A stretch of 64,000 bases of DNA from Chrysogorgia sp. JL179-B06 (Eukaryota; Cnidaria; Anthozoa; Scleralcyonacea; Chrysogorgiidae). The stretch covers positions 2,028,001 to 2,092,000 of the forward strand of contig JAYKKM010000038.1 in the NCBI GenBank assembly GCA_035772405.1. Direction: 5' to 3'. Positions 10,380 to 24,470 of this stretch are shown here, in pieces. The position numbers were made by a program, and so were the translations under genes. The notes under the pieces were generated by a model, which was given only the letters and a program-made list of their open reading frames with translations, did no database searches and was not told the origin of the DNA. Numbering within the stretch: the first letter of the stretch is position 1; each line of letters begins with the position of its first letter.

Positions 10380-11369
10380 CTTAAGGTTGGGAAGTGCCAA
10401 TTTATGAAGTCGTCACTTGAATGTCTGGGACACCGAGTGGATAAAGGTTTCCACCCAGTTGAAGCCAAGGTCAGAGCCATCAAAGAAGCTCCAGCTCCAA
10501 CAAACACAACCGAGTTGAAATCCTTTCTAGGAATGATTAACTTTTATGGAAAGTTTCTCCCATACCTATCATCTAGCCTGGAACCTCTCCACGAGCTCCT
10601 CCGTAAGCAAACGCGATGGACATGGAGCAGCCGTCAGCAAAAGGCGTACAAGACAGCCAAAGATCTACTACAGTCGTCATGGGTGTTGGTGCACTACGAC
10701 CCAGCGAAGAAATTAGTGGTGTCTTGTGACGCATCCCCGTATGGTGTCGGAGCAGTGCTGGCACATGTGATGAATGATGGTTCAGAGAAACCAATTGCAT
10801 ACGCATCACAGACACTCTCCAAGGCAGAGAGAAATTATTCGCAGCTGGATAAAGAGCACTAGCGTTCATATTCGCCGTCAAGAAGTTCCACCAATTCCTG
10901 TACGGTCGACACTTCACTATTTTCACCGACCACAAACCACTGCTGGGACTACTAAGCCCTGAGAAAGCTACACCGCTTATGGCATCGAGTAGGATGTAAA
11001 GATGGTCATTGACGAGCTTATGAGTACGAGCTTGTCTACCGACGTGGTATTGAGAACGGTAACGCAGATACCTTGAGCCGTTTGCCTCTCCCAGAGGCCC
11101 CACAGTCGACACCAGTGCCTGGCGACATCATCCACTTAATGGAGAACCTGAATGCTAGCCCTGTAGATGCAGCCAAAGTGAAGCAGTGGACAGCTCGCGA
11201 TCCGGTGCTTTCTCAAGTAATGCATTTTGTTCTCCAGGGATGGCCTTCAACGGTGGAGGATACCAAGCTACAGCCCTATTTCACACGAAAGAATGAACTG
11301 AGCGTCCATGCCGGATGTCTACTATGGGGTTCTCTGGTACTCATACTAAACCAAGGAAGAGAAGAAGAA

Positions 11370-12352
11370 ATGAACATTATACATGATAGTCATCCGGGCA
11401 TTGTAAGAATGAATAGCATAGCAAGAAATCCCGTCTGGTGACCAAGTTTGCCAAGCACACAGGAAAACTTCGGCACCGCTACATCCCTGGGAATGGCCCA
11501 GCCGCCCATGGGCCCTTTTATGGAGAAAGTGTTTCTCCTTGTCATAGATGCTCATTCCAAGTGGCTAGACATCCATTGTGTCAATTCTGCAACGACGGAA
11601 GCAACCATCGAGAAGCTCAGAGCTACTTTCTCGACTCATGGTCTGCCAGAAATGCCAGTGTCGGACAACGGTTCTGTCTTCACTAGTGATAATTTAATTT
11701 CAAGATTTTCACACAGAGAAATGGTTTGCGACATGTAACCTCCGCACCATATCACCCTTCTTCAAATGGTTTGGTGGAAAGGGTTGTGCAGACTTTTAAA
11801 CAAGGAATTAAGAAGCAATGGAGAGGGAGTATCGAGACAAAACTCTCTCGGTTCCTGTTGAGTTATCGTGTAACTCCGCAGGCAACTACAGGCGAATCTC
11901 TCACACAGCTGCGATGGGGCCGCACCCTGAGAACACATCTTGACCTTTTAAGGCCAAACGTTGCGATGAAAGTCAACATGGCACAGTCAAGACAGAAAGT
12001 TCAACACGATCAGCACAGTCGATCACGACCATTATCTGTTGGTGACGATGTTCAAGCACGGAACTATTCTGGTGATCGGAAATGGATTCCGGGAACCATT
12101 GTTGAAGAAACTGGCGCAGTATCCGTCAAAATTGCGTTGGAAAATGGCACCATCGTGCGGAGACACCGCGATCAGCTTCTAGCCCGTGCAACGCGACCCA
12201 CAGAACCGGTAATACCACCACCTATACAACCGGAGTCACAAAGCGAGAATACCACCCAGATTAATGCAACAGTACCCTTATTCCCAGAAGACTCTGCACC
12301 CACAAGACGTCATCCAGCAAGAGAACATAAAGCCCCAGAACGCTACGAATAA
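11370..12352 (+). pseudogene. Integrase remnant (Gypsy 2)
   Basis: The DDE integrase core is spread over two frames: VFLLVIDAHSKWLDI, MPVSDNGSVF (11448-11738), then HPSSNGLVERVVQTFK (11726-12352) holding the catalytic Glu. The core is followed by the C-terminal SH3-like region (LSVGDDVQARNY, KWIPGTIVE, RRHRDQLLAR). An upstream HHCC region is degraded. The catalytic Asp, Asp and Glu are all visible, but a frameshift lies between the second and third. Confidence 0.8.
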
Positions 12353-12464
12353 TGACATTGTCAGTGATAGAACTTGTTTAACTCGGACTGAGAACGTTTG
12401 AATTTATATTACCATAAATATGTTTAGAACTAGGAGGGAGGAATGTAGAGTCCTGGGTACGAAG

Positions 12465-12519
12465 TTTAATAACTCTTCCCGAGCGGGTAAGGAAAACCCG
12501 CTCGGGAAGAGTTATTAAA
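12465..12519. repeat. Perfect 24-bp palindrome at the truncated 3' LTR
   Basis: The arms 12465-12488 and 12496-12519 are exact reverse complements (AATAACTCTTCCCGAGCGGG on the left), with a 7-nt spacer AAGGAAA. The palindrome begins 2-3 bp after the point where the 3' LTR stops matching the 5' LTR. It is either a tiny fold-back element or a rearrangement scar. Confidence 0.9.
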
Positions 12520-12950
12520 ACGCCAGAACGGTTTGGGGATTTTATCACAAAGTTCTAGTGGTAAAAGTACATGAATGTTGATGTCAAAAATAATGTCAAG
12601 AAAAAAAGAAAAAAAGTTTTGGTATTAACTTGATTAGATACATTATCAACTTATTATTTATATAATGAACCATATTAGATGTATGAGGAATCTCGTAGAT
12701 ATTTTAAAAACTTTAAGTGATACTCCTATAGGACTGTTAAAATGACCAATAATGTGTGATATATGACAATATTGGTGAAGAAAGGATGTAACATTAGAGG
12801 ACTGGAAGCTAATCCGGTGCTCTATATATATAAGACTGGGGAGTACGAGAATAAAGAAGCTTTTTTGTACACTTTAAACAGCTAGTACATGCACCAAATT
12901 TGGTCAAAACCTTGGCGTTTAGAGAATGTCGTATTACTTAAAATGATTAT
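12520..12950. other. Non-coding intergenic stretch
   Basis: No gene supported. The sequence is AT-rich with a TATA-like string (CTATATATATAAGACTGGGG) at about 12822-12840, but no convincing ORF or exon follows it. Confidence 0.5.
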
Positions 12951-13262
12951 ATACTTTTGTGTGATCACGACATTTTTTAAAAATAGTCTCACTACAAATT
13001 GCCAACTCTGGTATGCATGATCCATTTTTAGAAAAAAGATGTATGCTTGGACACTTCCAATACTGTTGATCCGCTGAGTGAGTTATATATGTAGGCAGAA
13101 TGTACATGTTTACTCTATAATTTCGGCTCACTGTTTTATCATATATCAGCAATATCGGTGTGCATTAAACTTTATTGATGATAAAATTATATTTTATTGT
13201 CGTGACGTAGTGTTATCTATACCTCTGCATCTTAAGTATGAAGTGTGCGCTGTATCGGAAAC
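12950..13262. repeat. Diverged duplicate of 14435-14820
   Basis: Shared landmarks in the same order are TTTTGTGTGATCAC, AATTGCCAACTCTGG, AGAAAAAAGATGTATGCTT, CAATATCGGTGTG, ATTTTATTGTCGTGACG and CCTCTGCATCTTAAGTATG. The second copy is longer by several insertions. It is non-coding and may be a duplicated repeat or two copies of one dispersed family. Confidence 0.75.
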
Positions 13263-13273
13263 ATATAAAGGTT

Positions 13274-13488
13274 GGGAGACACGAGGTGACAAATCGCGGG
13301 GACAAATCCCGTCGTATGCACCATGCGAAATCTTGTTGCGGGGACAAAATGTTGTCCTCGCAACATGTTCCATCGTATATAAGCAGCAACTAGTCCCTGC
13401 GACAAAATTAAAATAAACCAATCAAAGAATTCACGTTATTTTATTTTCCTTTTCTTTCCCTGACATGTCCCCTCTTGTGTCCTCAACA
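13274..13488. mobile_element. Probable MITE with GACACGAGG/CTTGTGTC ends
   Basis: The left end GGAGACACGAGGTGACA and the right end TGTCCCCTCTTGTGTCCTC form an imperfect inverted repeat. GGGGACAAAT-type strings recur inside (CGCGGGGACAAATC, TGCGGGGACAAAATG), and CGTTGTCC-like inversions sit near 13350. No coding frame. Class not determinable. Confidence 0.5.
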
Positions 13489-13551
13489 GGAAAGGTAATG
13501 GGTAATATTATAGGCACCATATATACAGAACTCGTGACTAGGCTCTCGGCA

Positions 13552-13632
13552 ATGGCTTCCGTAGCTCAGTGGTCAGAGCACTCAGCACTAGCATCGCAGG
13601 GTCGCGGGTTCAATTCCAGCCGGAAGGCCTTG
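13552..13632 (+). repeat. tRNA-like sequence, probably SINE head
   Basis: A tRNA-like box A (GTAGCTCAGTGGTCAGAGCA) is followed by box B (CGGGTTCAATTCCAG) and a 6-bp acceptor-like pairing (CTTCCG with CGGAAG). The anticodon stem does not pair, so this is not a functional tRNA. It fits a tRNA-derived SINE promoter, and a long (TA)n tract follows 120 bp later. Confidence 0.6.
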
Positions 13633-13749
13633 AAGTTGCATTTTTCGCAACTGGTCCCGGTTTGGTCTTAAAATGTATGTATTCCAACACTCGAAATTTT
13701 CCTTCACCACAAATCCTTTCAACATGTAGTTTGATCGAGTGAAATGCCA

Positions 13750-13960
<211 letters not shown>

Positions 13961-14084
13961 TTTTCGCTTACCTCAAAACTGGTCTGCTACAACTTGTTTC
14001 ATCTGTAAAAGAATCTTCAGGCATATATATATATATATATATACTGATATATGTATGTACCTTGAAGGATATACAGTACTTCAC

Positions 14085-14290
14085 CCTTATATAGTAAATG
14101 ATAACAAAGAGCGTCACACGTTAATTAATCATCCTTACTTGATCTATTGAAGACTATTGTTTATAATTGCTTGCAGTTTTTGAACTTTTCATCATCTAGT
14201 TTCACGTTCAATATTATGATAAAGATGACGTTGTTTTAACGTCGTTTCGCGGCTATATAGCTAAAGTATAGTACATGATATTCAAACTGC
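14085..14290. repeat. Copy 1 of a ~200-bp duplicated segment
   Basis: CCCTTATATAGTAAATGATA, GCGTCACACGTTAA, GAACTTTTCATCATCTAGTT and AAAGATGACGTTGTTTTAAC occur here and in the same order at 15592-15812, with small indels. Each copy follows an AT microsatellite. Non-coding. Confidence 0.85.
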
Positions 14291-14434
14291 CAAGTTTTCT
14301 ACAAAATCTGACAGCTGGCCCTCTCGCAAGTATAACCTTCATATCACGCCGAGAGGTCCTGGGGGAGGTGGCACCTCGTCATGAAAAATGACCATGCATG
14401 AGATCCAGTGCCTCGCGCGTTGTTGTTTTGTACT

Positions 14435-14820
14435 TTTGTGTGATCACAACGAAACGTCGTTGATAAAATAGTTATAGGCCTCACTACGAATTGCCAACTC
14501 TGGTGTGCATGGCCCATTTTTTAGAAAAAAGATGTATGCTTTCAAGTATACATCTTGACTTGAGAATTGTTGCTCATTGTTGTTCTGCTGTTCCCGACGG
14601 CTTTAAATTATTGATGAGTTATGCATGTAGGCAGAACGTGTTTACGCTATCTTGGCTCACTATTTTTATCATAGCAATATCGGTGTGGATTAAACTTTGA
14701 TGGCTGCTCTTTCAGGGTTTTTAAGTTCATCATATTTTATTGTCGTGACGGCAATGCGTAGGGTTATCTATGCCTCTGCATCTTAAGTATGCCGAAGTGC
14801 GCGCTGTATCGCAAACATAA
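14435..14820. repeat. Diverged duplicate of 12950-13262
   Basis: Second copy of the segment described at 12950; see the landmarks there. It has insertions at about 14460-14480, 14540-14600 and 14700-14730 relative to the first copy. Confidence 0.75.
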
Positions 14821-15591
14821 GTCAAACACCCACACGGCCGCTAAAAATATAGAAACCGTAACGGAAAATTATAGAAAAACAATGAAAACGCACAGTATAG
14901 AGGATAACACTAAACATACGGTATAGAATACTATCCAATTTATCGCCCGTTCCAGACTGCTGAATTTTTACAAAACGTCTTTCATAAACAAAGGAACCAG
15001 TAAGCTGGGCTGTTATCAACTGTTGACATACTATATGCATAAATGACTAAAATTAGTTCCGCAATATACAGTATCAGTGAAGACATTTTATCATCAATAT
15101 ATATCCTACCTTCTCGACAGCAAGAATGGAGTAAACGTAACAGTTTCATATATAAAATGGTGCCGTCGGTATTTGGGTTATTATTTTTTTGTGTCTGCGG
15201 GCCGAATCTTTGGTACAGCGAGGCTGTTCCAGTCCAACAAGAAGGTACAGTACGTGTATGCCAACATGAATAACATGAATATAACATTCATTTGTGACAG
15301 TGTTTCTTCGCTGTGTTTCATCGCAGTGTTTCTTCGCCAGTGTTTATTCATGTTGTAAATATCGATTGATTATCAAGCAATATGCTTAGCCTTTTGTCTT
15401 TAATTTCTATCATACATAAAGTAGATGTTCAACACAGAGAGAAAACAAAACTAATAATCTACCGCAAAACGACAGCTGCAATATATATATATATATCGCC
15501 CGAAGGACATTCGCAAGCTATGATTAGAAACTATATACATATATATATATATGAACAATATATATATATATATATATACGAATGAACATTT

Positions 15592-15812
15592 ACCCTTATA
15601 TAGTAAATGATAACAAATAGCGTCACACGTTAAACGTACTGCAGCATCCTTACTTGGTCTATTGAAGTTTATAATTGCTTGGTTTTTGAACTTTTCATCA
15701 TCTAGTTATGGTAATGTGAATTCACGTTCAATATTATAAAGATGACGTTGTTTTAACGTCCTTCATAGTATTCGCGCGGCTATATACCTCAAGTATAGTA
15801 TATGAGATTCAA
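15592..15812. repeat. Copy 2 of the ~200-bp duplicated segment
   Basis: Matches 14085-14290 over its whole length. It differs by insertions such as CGTACTGCAG at 15635 and CTTCATAGTATTCG at 15761. Non-coding. Confidence 0.85.
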
Positions 15813-17225
<1,413 letters not shown>

Positions 17226-17425
17226 GCTGATGAGCAGGATGAAGATGACTGCTATTTACAGTTGCACCCAAAATGTGGGTGCTATTTACAGATGCACACA
17301 AAATGTGGGACATCAAAAACCATGCCAGAGCGCTCAATCTGCAAGTAGTGAGCGTGCGCACAATGCGTAAGCGACAATGGTTCATCCTGTAGAGCGCTCA
17401 ATATGACCTAAAGGTCATAGAGCGA
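17226..17425. repeat. Small non-autonomous element carrying the hammerhead
   Basis: Non-coding segment between TA tracts. It has a short tandem duplication (GCACCCAAAATGTGGGTGCT and ATGCACACAAAATGTGGGAC, each preceded by TATTTACAG) and AGCGCTCAAT twice (17330, 17394). A related string, GTGCTCAAACTGCGAGCAGT, occurs in the duplicated unit at 56501-56884, so both belong to one broader repeat style. Confidence 0.6.
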
Positions 17426-17539
17426 TATATATATATATATATATATATTATAATTAATATTAATTAAATGTAATTAAATATATAGTATAATTAACCCTAA
17501 GTAATATATATTATATATATATTTTATATATATAAACTA

Positions 17540-20440
17540 ATATATATATGGTGCCGGTTGTAGAAAACTCTTAACTACGATTTAACTACTAAGAATAAAG
17601 GTATATACATGTATAGTTAACATGAACTAAGTTCAAGTTAACCACCTTTTTATACGACCGGACCCTGAACATGATTTATCCTTTATTTTTCTGTCATCTG
17701 TAAATATATGTTTATAATTATTTATACTGTTGCTGGGCATTGTGTTTTTGACTACAAAAATTCAATATTCTAGCACCTTTTTGAGTGTATAATTTCCGTT
17801 TACATGTTGCACAGAAACAAATAGATCATCCAAGTACACGTATTTCTCTTACATGTTTTACAAATTAATTTTAAATCATATACATGCAACTATTAACGAC
17901 ATAAATCTTATAGTTATTGTGTAGAAAACACATTTTTAGTTTTTCCTTTCTGGTATAAAAATATTTTAATGAATAAATTATAAATTACAGTGAAATTCAT
18001 TTTCCGAACAGGTGAGTCTCCGGATTCACACTAGTGGACAATGGGAGTCAAGTAGAAGAAGGAAAAACCCAAGCAAACCTGTCGAAGCGTATCAATCATG
18101 TATCTGTTGGGGTTGCGACAGGGAAGAGGGTGACAAGTGACCAAGTCACCCCCTGTATCCGCCCCTGTCTTGGGGGATTTGGGAATTTACCTCTTCTGAA
18201 ATGAATGAATGCGTTTTTTGAAGGGGAAAAGCGCACAGTCAGATTGGAATCTGAGCGTTATTTTGCGTAACAGTGCCGGATTAATTGCCTTGGTAATAAA
18301 GGTTCTAAAGTTGCGTTTACAGTATCGCTCCTTTTGTGTGACAAAGTCATTTGTTACATCAACGAATCGCATGCAAAATACTTCTCGCGATATCTGATCG
18401 GAATGAAGGTTGGAAAAACAGCCTGCACAAATTAAACATTCCTAAGGCAATTTCTCATTGCTGATATCGGAATCTGAGCAACCAACGATTATTATACAAC
18501 AAGCATAGAACAAAACTTAACATGTTGCAAGCGAGAATTGGCTGCCATATTCATGCATTATCCAAATCATGATAGCAAGTTTCTTTCACATTCTTATTTA
18601 CCGCCGGTATACGTTCGGGCTTAATTCGCCCTAGCGACTTGTTCGCGCTTCGTGCTTATTGGGTCTGAAGCCCACCCCCGGCCTCCGCGGTCGCTGTGTT
18701 GGTATACCCCATGGACGACTTATCTGCATAAGGGTACCTTGTAGACAAGCTTGATCGGTCTGCTTCTGGCTGTATCTTATCTTGAAGATGCTCATGTTTA
18801 ACACATAGTCAATTAAGTTTCAACCATTTCAGCCGCTTAGATTCGTATCAATTGTCGAATTGATGTTTTGAAATTGGTAACCTCTTCCTAGCCAATGTAC
18901 TCCCTGTCTTCAGTACGCCATTAAATGGCTGGATGAAGGCCTATATCACTGATGTTTATCGAACGACACTGGTGTATCTTCGACTGAGAGTGTATCGTCG
19001 CCTATTAATATCGGGCTTCAGGATATTTCCTGCATTGTATAGCTAGTGGGTAAAAGTCGTCCAGTCATGTTTGTAGGGGCTTCTCGTTGTAATCGCTCTG
19101 TGGAATGTTTCCATGCATTCAACACTTCATTCAACACTTCAATTAAACATGTCTAAACACTCAATGCCTTAAGGATTAATGGTTGCTGAAACTGGTTTGG
19201 TTGCGTCGAGGATCGGTTTCTGTAAACCGGGTGCTTTGGCTTTATTGGTCTTTTCTACCATTGCATAAGGTCTACGTGTTTCGAAACGCTGGACCCTATG
19301 GCATTGTTGTTCAAGGTAGGGTATAGTAATTAATGTTCATCCTTGACTACAAAACGTAGGACAATATATGCATGGCAATACCATTGTTTTTGTAACCATG
19401 TGGGGCAGCTCACTGCAGCATGTCAAGTAGAAGGGGTGCAGTGCATACATGCTCATGTTCATAAGACATTCGTTTATCCACCTTACGTGTTCCCTACATG
19501 GTCGTACATGTTTTCCCCTCTTGTCATGTACGAACCGGTTTAACTCGTCGACCAGTCGCTGTTTTGTGTATAAGACAATTGAAAAGACGTAGATACACAG
19601 ATTCGATAAAAACGCGGAGATAACGATGGAGGAAAGACAAAGGTATACCCTTGAAATTCTCCTTCAAATTGGTGAAGGAAGCCAACCTCGACACGATATA
19701 AACAAGATGACAAAAATGCCAGACGTAAATTGAACTGCCAATACAAGTCATTATAAAAGTTAAACGAACAGCAATCAAGAAAAGGTATAACAAACAGAAC
19801 AAAGAAGAGGCACTCGATAAAATGAAATCCATGCACACAGACTGAACTATAAGCAATATGCTGAAAATTAAATTCAACCTTATTTAAACCCAATTTGAAA
19901 TATTACATATTTATACTATTTTGAACATTCGAAGAAGCACATAAGCATCAACAAAAAATCGGTTCCAATTAACGACAGACCCTTTCATCGAGCAGAAAAC
20001 CATATAAAAGAAGCCTGCAAGATTACTCCCGATGTAAAAATCAGTTGGTGCATTAATATTAGTAGTACAGCTGGCTATTCCCAAAATATCAGGCACGATA
20101 TCGCATAGGTTTTCCATAATATCAGTCTAATTTACGGAACAAAAATTAGACTAGAGGCCGATGTAGAAATCGGTTGGTTCCCATTGGTAGTCTCATGGTA
20201 ATTGGTGTAACGTTTCAAGCGAAGGCCCTTCGTTTCACTCTGAGACACTATTTCGGCGTTTCTTAGAGTTTTTTAGAGTTTCCAAAAAATTGTACATCCC
20301 GAGAAAACTTTGATATTATACATATACCATGCACTATCAATGACGTTCGAAATTGCTATATTAGTGAAATAACAATTATAGAAACAACATAATAATATTG
20401 CATTAGAAGTATATCCAAACTCTTTTACTTGTTTTTAACA
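17540..20440. other. Long stretch without a supported gene
   Basis: Mostly AT-rich non-coding DNA. The more GC-rich part at about 18600-19300 reads like an old repeat, but I could not identify it. The frames at 19524-19893 have no family pattern. A degenerate relative of the Penelope-type motif (TTTCAAGCGAAGGCCCTTCG) lies at 20213-20232. Confidence 0.5.
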
Positions 20441-20449
20441 CTACTTTAG

Positions 20450-20662
20450 ATGACGGGAATGAAAGAAGTTATAAACGAGAGTTGGAACTATTTGTTAACG
20501 AAGTTCAGGATTCTTGGGAACATGACGACAACGAATACCTGTCCCGTCGAGAATTGCAGGAGGAAGATGACGCATTACAGAAAATTAAGATTTCTGGCGC
20601 AATTGACAAGGCGAAAAGGGAAGAGAGGAAAAGATGGCTGGACGTAGACTCAAAGAACAATG
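20450..20662 (+). CDS. Probable host exon, charged; possible astacin propeptide
   Basis: The frame is open throughout, with an acceptor (CACTACTTTAG to 20449) and a donor (GTATGA from 20663). It encodes 71 very charged residues such as SYKRELELFVNEVQDSW and KAKREERKRWLDVD, probably helical. It ends with one base of a codon, and the astacin exon at 26345 begins with two, so the two could be spliced in frame. A charged segment ahead of LFQGDI would be usual for an astacin propeptide. This link is inferred from phase only. A GAAC microsatellite begins within 6 bp of the donor. Confidence 0.5.
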
Positions 20663-20666
20663 GTAT

Positions 20667-20832
20667 GAACGAACGAACGAACGAACGAACGAACGAACGA
20701 ACGAACAAACGAACGAACGAACGAACGAACGAACGAACGAACGAACGAACGAACGAACGAACGAACGAACGAACGAACGAACGAACGAACGAACGAACGA
20801 ACGAACGAACGAACGAACGAACGAACAAATGA
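20667..20832. repeat. (GAAC)n microsatellite
   Basis: About 165 bp of GAAC/ACGA tetranucleotide repeat with a single interruption (ACAAAC at 20704). It lies immediately downstream of the predicted splice donor. The long frames reading NERTNERT and FVRSFVRS on the two strands come from the repeat and are not genes. Confidence 0.97.
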
Positions 20833-21649
20833 ACGAATGAGTAGCTATATATATATTTATATACCTAAATAGATCGATAAGCGAATAAATAAACAGCAAC
20901 AGGAGTTAAAGCTTCATGTTTGAACGGCGAATGGTAAGTTAAATAAACCCATGACGTGAAAAAGCAAAACAAAAGAAGATGAGTGGCAGCAACAACTATA
21001 CTAACAAAAACGACTCTGCAGTTTCGCGTATAGACCTCGAATGCGAAGTTTATGTTGATCGGACGTATTCCGTTGCTAGACAACCGGTTGCTAAGGACAG
21101 ATCATTAAGCGTCCAATATACTTCGTGAGTGGACAATAAATTCAAGGAATAACCAATATATTTTATGCGTGGAATATGTAGGCAAACCTCTTTCGTCCGG
21201 TGACGTAATTAGATGACGTCACATTGACGTCATCAACAAACTCAAAAACTCTATAATTTTCGTCATTTTTGACATTATGCTACATTTGTTGGTGTCATAT
21301 AAACCTAGATTACTTCCTACAAACGTACGTATGGGTAAAATTAAATAAAAACGAAATTATGAAAATTTGATTGCGTTTATTGACCTGAAAAATTCGATAT
21401 GCCAGCTACTTTTTAAAAATTCTTAAAATCCATACGTACTGTTGTGAAGGCAACCGTCCAGATTCTAATAGCATGTGAACAATTAATTTTTCTTAAAAAC
21501 CGTCGAAGATTATAGAAATATTTCGATGACGTCATGATGACATTACTAAACGAAAGAGCTTTACCAACATATACCACATACATACACTGTCTTGATGGAT
21601 TCTTAAATCTGTGAAATTCTATGACATTTTTGTTATTTCTAAGCTTCCT

Positions 21650-24470
21650 TCATCATCATCCTTCGGCCGCGGCCGAGATATGTTTCACCAAAGTTCTCCA
21701 CACGTTCTTGTCCTCTATTGCATTGGGTAGCTCCTCCAGACGAATTCCAGTGTCCCTCGAAATTGTCGACGTGTACGAGAGAGGTGCACCCTTTCTGTGT
21801 GGCGTTGGTAATTTCCGCAGGACGAATTTGGAGATGACTTGATCCTTCGCTCTGTAGCAGTGACCAGCGAATCTCAATCTTCTAACGAAGAATCTTCGTT
21901 CAGTTACTACTTTCGAAATCGGGGGTAACGTTCCGTATATTCTCTGCTTATTAGGGTGCTGCTTCCAGTTTAGATTTCGAACTCGCATAAGTAGACGAGT
22001 GTAGGTGCCGTCCAATCTTTTCTCCAACTCCTTGTTCATTGTCCAGGTTTCGCAGCCGTATAGCAGGATACTTTCCACACAGGAACGGAAGAAGAACTTT
22101 GATTTCTTTAGAGATGCTCGATGTCCAGATGAGATGGAGCTTATTACATGCATCCCAAGCTTGTCCTTTTTTAGTCAGAAAGTCTTTCCTACTATCGGCA
22201 ATATAGAAGCCCAGATATTTGAAGTCAGTGACTTCCTTCATGATATTACCACCTACTGAGGAGATAGGTGGGTGACTCGCATCTACATTGATGGTCGTAT
22301 ATTCCGTCTTTTTAGCGTTTAGGAATAATCCAACTTTGTTTGAAGCCATTTCCAGTGAGATGAGGAGTTCTTGTGCTTTATGAAGATGGTCCGATATCAG
22401 AGCAATGTCGTCGGCGTAGTCCAAATCAGTGACATAAATAGTTGGGTGTCTTCGAGATGTTCATACCTTAATGATGAGACCGTTTGTGTGAATCGAGTCG
22501 ACTAATTGTCTGAGGATATATAGTCAACCACAATTACAAAAAAGATATGGGGCAAGGCTATCTCCTTGCAATACACCTTGAAGAGTCATGAACGGTTCTG
22601 TGGTTCCATCTGTGGTTTGAACAACACAAGATGCATTCTCATATACTATTTTTATTGCGCTGATAATTTGAACGGGAATGCCATAGAGGGATAGAATGTG
22701 GAACATTTTGTTTCTGTTGATTGAATCAAACGCCTTTGAAAAGTCTATGAATATCAGACTTGCTTCTTTGTTTGCAATCTTGATTTCTTCTATAATTCGT
22801 CTGATTGCGAGTATTTGTGGCAGTGTGGATCTTCCCTTTCTGAACCCTCAAAACAGGGTCAATATACTTGAATATTCTGTTGAGTAGTAACGAGTTATAG
22901 ATCTTGGCTGCAATAGCTGTAAGGGTGATTCCTCGATAGTTGTCAGCATATCCAAGGTCTCCTTTTTTAGGGATTGGTTTTAAGCACGATGTTGAAAATG
23001 CCTCAAGTTTATTCCCCTCAAAGGTCTTATTGCAAAAGTAGAGCAGTTCGTCATGAAAGATTTCCTCTTTCCATAAAAATGCGGGGATTGCGTCAAGTCC
23101 AGGAGCCTTTTGAACTTTTGACATCTGACAGGCATTTTCTCAACTCTTGCTGACTGAATGGCTTTGTATTGATTGGGAGCAGGTCTGAGATCTTTTTAGA
23201 GAAAAATGGGTCAGTCTGAACATCTGATGTATCATCTTCTGGCTTGCCAAGAAGGTTCTTGAAATGCTGATACCATTTTTTAGCCTCTCCTTTTCGTTTG
23301 CTCCTTTTAGTCGGCTAAGAGGAATAGCTTTTTTGTTGGTGATCTCTCTGAGGGTTTTCCATGCACTTGCATGACGTTTTTGCTCACGTTCTGTTTCCAA
23401 CTTTTGTGTTTTTTCTTGGATGAGAGCCTCCAGATTCAATTTATAGATCTTGTCGAAATTCTCCTTAGCTTCTTGTAGTTCTTCGCGAGAGCGTGTTGTT
23501 GGGGAGGTTCGATTTTTTATTGAAACTGATTTGAGTCTTTCTCTGCTTTGTTGAATTTCTGAAAGAGAAGTACACTGTACATTTTGGATCCCACCTGAAG
23601 GTTTGGGTCTTTTTGGTAGAGTACTTAAACATACCTCGCTGTTTGCTCTTATCAGGGTATCATATTCTTTACTTTCGATCTGGAATTCGATCTGGAATTT
23701 CTTCAAGCAAGCTTTGATATCTGTTGTGAACTGCAACGGCATATTCGTGTTTCATACCTTCGTCACATAGGACACGCTTCCAGTCAATGGTTCTCATTGG
23801 TCCTTCGGAGGTCGTTTCGTAGCCATGCAGCTCATTTTGCATTTGCACGAGACAATGCGATGATCTGAGCCTACAATTTCAAAGGAGTTGCATGCTTGGC
23901 AATCTTTAATGCTATACGTTGCCATTTGCGTCGAACTAGTATTTTGTCGAGTTGTGCATGAGTGCCGTTGCGATAGGCGAAAGTCCAGAGTTTGTTGGAT
24001 TTTTTCTGGAATCTCGTGTTGACTGCAACCAGATTAAATTGGTTAATAAATTCGATTAACATATTTCCATTCCTGTTGGTTTTTGTGTGGTAGGAGTATA
24101 GTGTAACATCAGATCCTATTTTTGCGTTAAAGTCCCCACAGACAAAGAGCATATTATGAGCAGGGACTGCAGACACGACTGCAGTTATTTGTAGAATCCA
24201 ATTACATCTTCTTCGTTTGCAGAGTTTGTTGGACTATAGCAGTTGATAATTGTGCTTTGAGGATTAACATTAAGTGTTGTTAAATACATGCTTTGTAGGC
24301 AGAAGTTGATAAAAGAATACCAACTCCACCAACGCTGGCATTACTCCTGTTTTTGGTGGCAGATGAAGTGCTCAGATGATAAATTTTCGATGAGCAACGT
24401 TTCTTTATGATATATTCGGTGTTCTTAGAGGCAGATAAAATCAGCATTGATTTGAGAAGCAATGTAGACT
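21650..24470 (-). mobile_element. LINE (non-LTR retrotransposon) with endonuclease and RT, frame-broken
   Basis: On the minus strand, in order: an APE-type endonuclease (24470-23870, with VGGVGILLS, MLFVCGDFNAKIGSD, LDKILVRRKW); a linker (23742-23140); RT fingers (23124-22726, with APGLDAIPAF, LKPIPKKGD, NYRGITLTAIAAKIYN); an RT segment with LQGVLQGDSLAPYLF (22706-22524); the catalytic DYADDIALISDHL (22424); and the C-terminal region with FLNAKKTEY, YLGFYIADS, LLYGCETWTMNKELEKRLDG and LRFAGHCYRA (22340-21656). At least five frame breaks separate these, so the copy is inactive. The endonuclease plus single RT order fits the CR1/RTE-like range. It lies in an intron of the predicted astacin gene if the exon at 20450 belongs to it. 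Confidence 0.88.

Larger units (their letters stand above)
8381..12462 (+). mobile_element. Second Gypsy-type LTR retrotransposon, decayed, 3' LTR truncated
   Basis: The layout is LTR (8381-8512), gag (8540-9290), protease (9430-9600), RT (9774-10379), RNase H (10404-10980), a linker and integrase (11370-12352), a polypurine tract (AGGAGGGAGGAA, 12432-12443), then only the first 19 bp of the 3' LTR. Past 12462 the sequence changes to a perfect palindrome. Each domain is recognisable but several stops and frameshifts split them, and key active-site residues have changed. The order gag-PR-RT-RH-IN is that of Metaviridae. Confidence 0.88.

Noticed and set aside
13552..13632. Functional tRNA gene
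   Set aside because: Boxes A and B are present, but the anticodon stem does not pair and the acceptor stem is imperfect; more likely a SINE head.
19524..19893. Two overlapping 117-aa minus-strand frames
   Set aside because: Hydrophobic, no family pattern, no splice or promoter context; overlapping frames of similar length suggest chance.
20482..20899. Frames reading NERTNERT / FVRSFVRS
   Set aside because: Translation of the GAAC tetranucleotide repeat; only the part before 20663 is a plausible exon.
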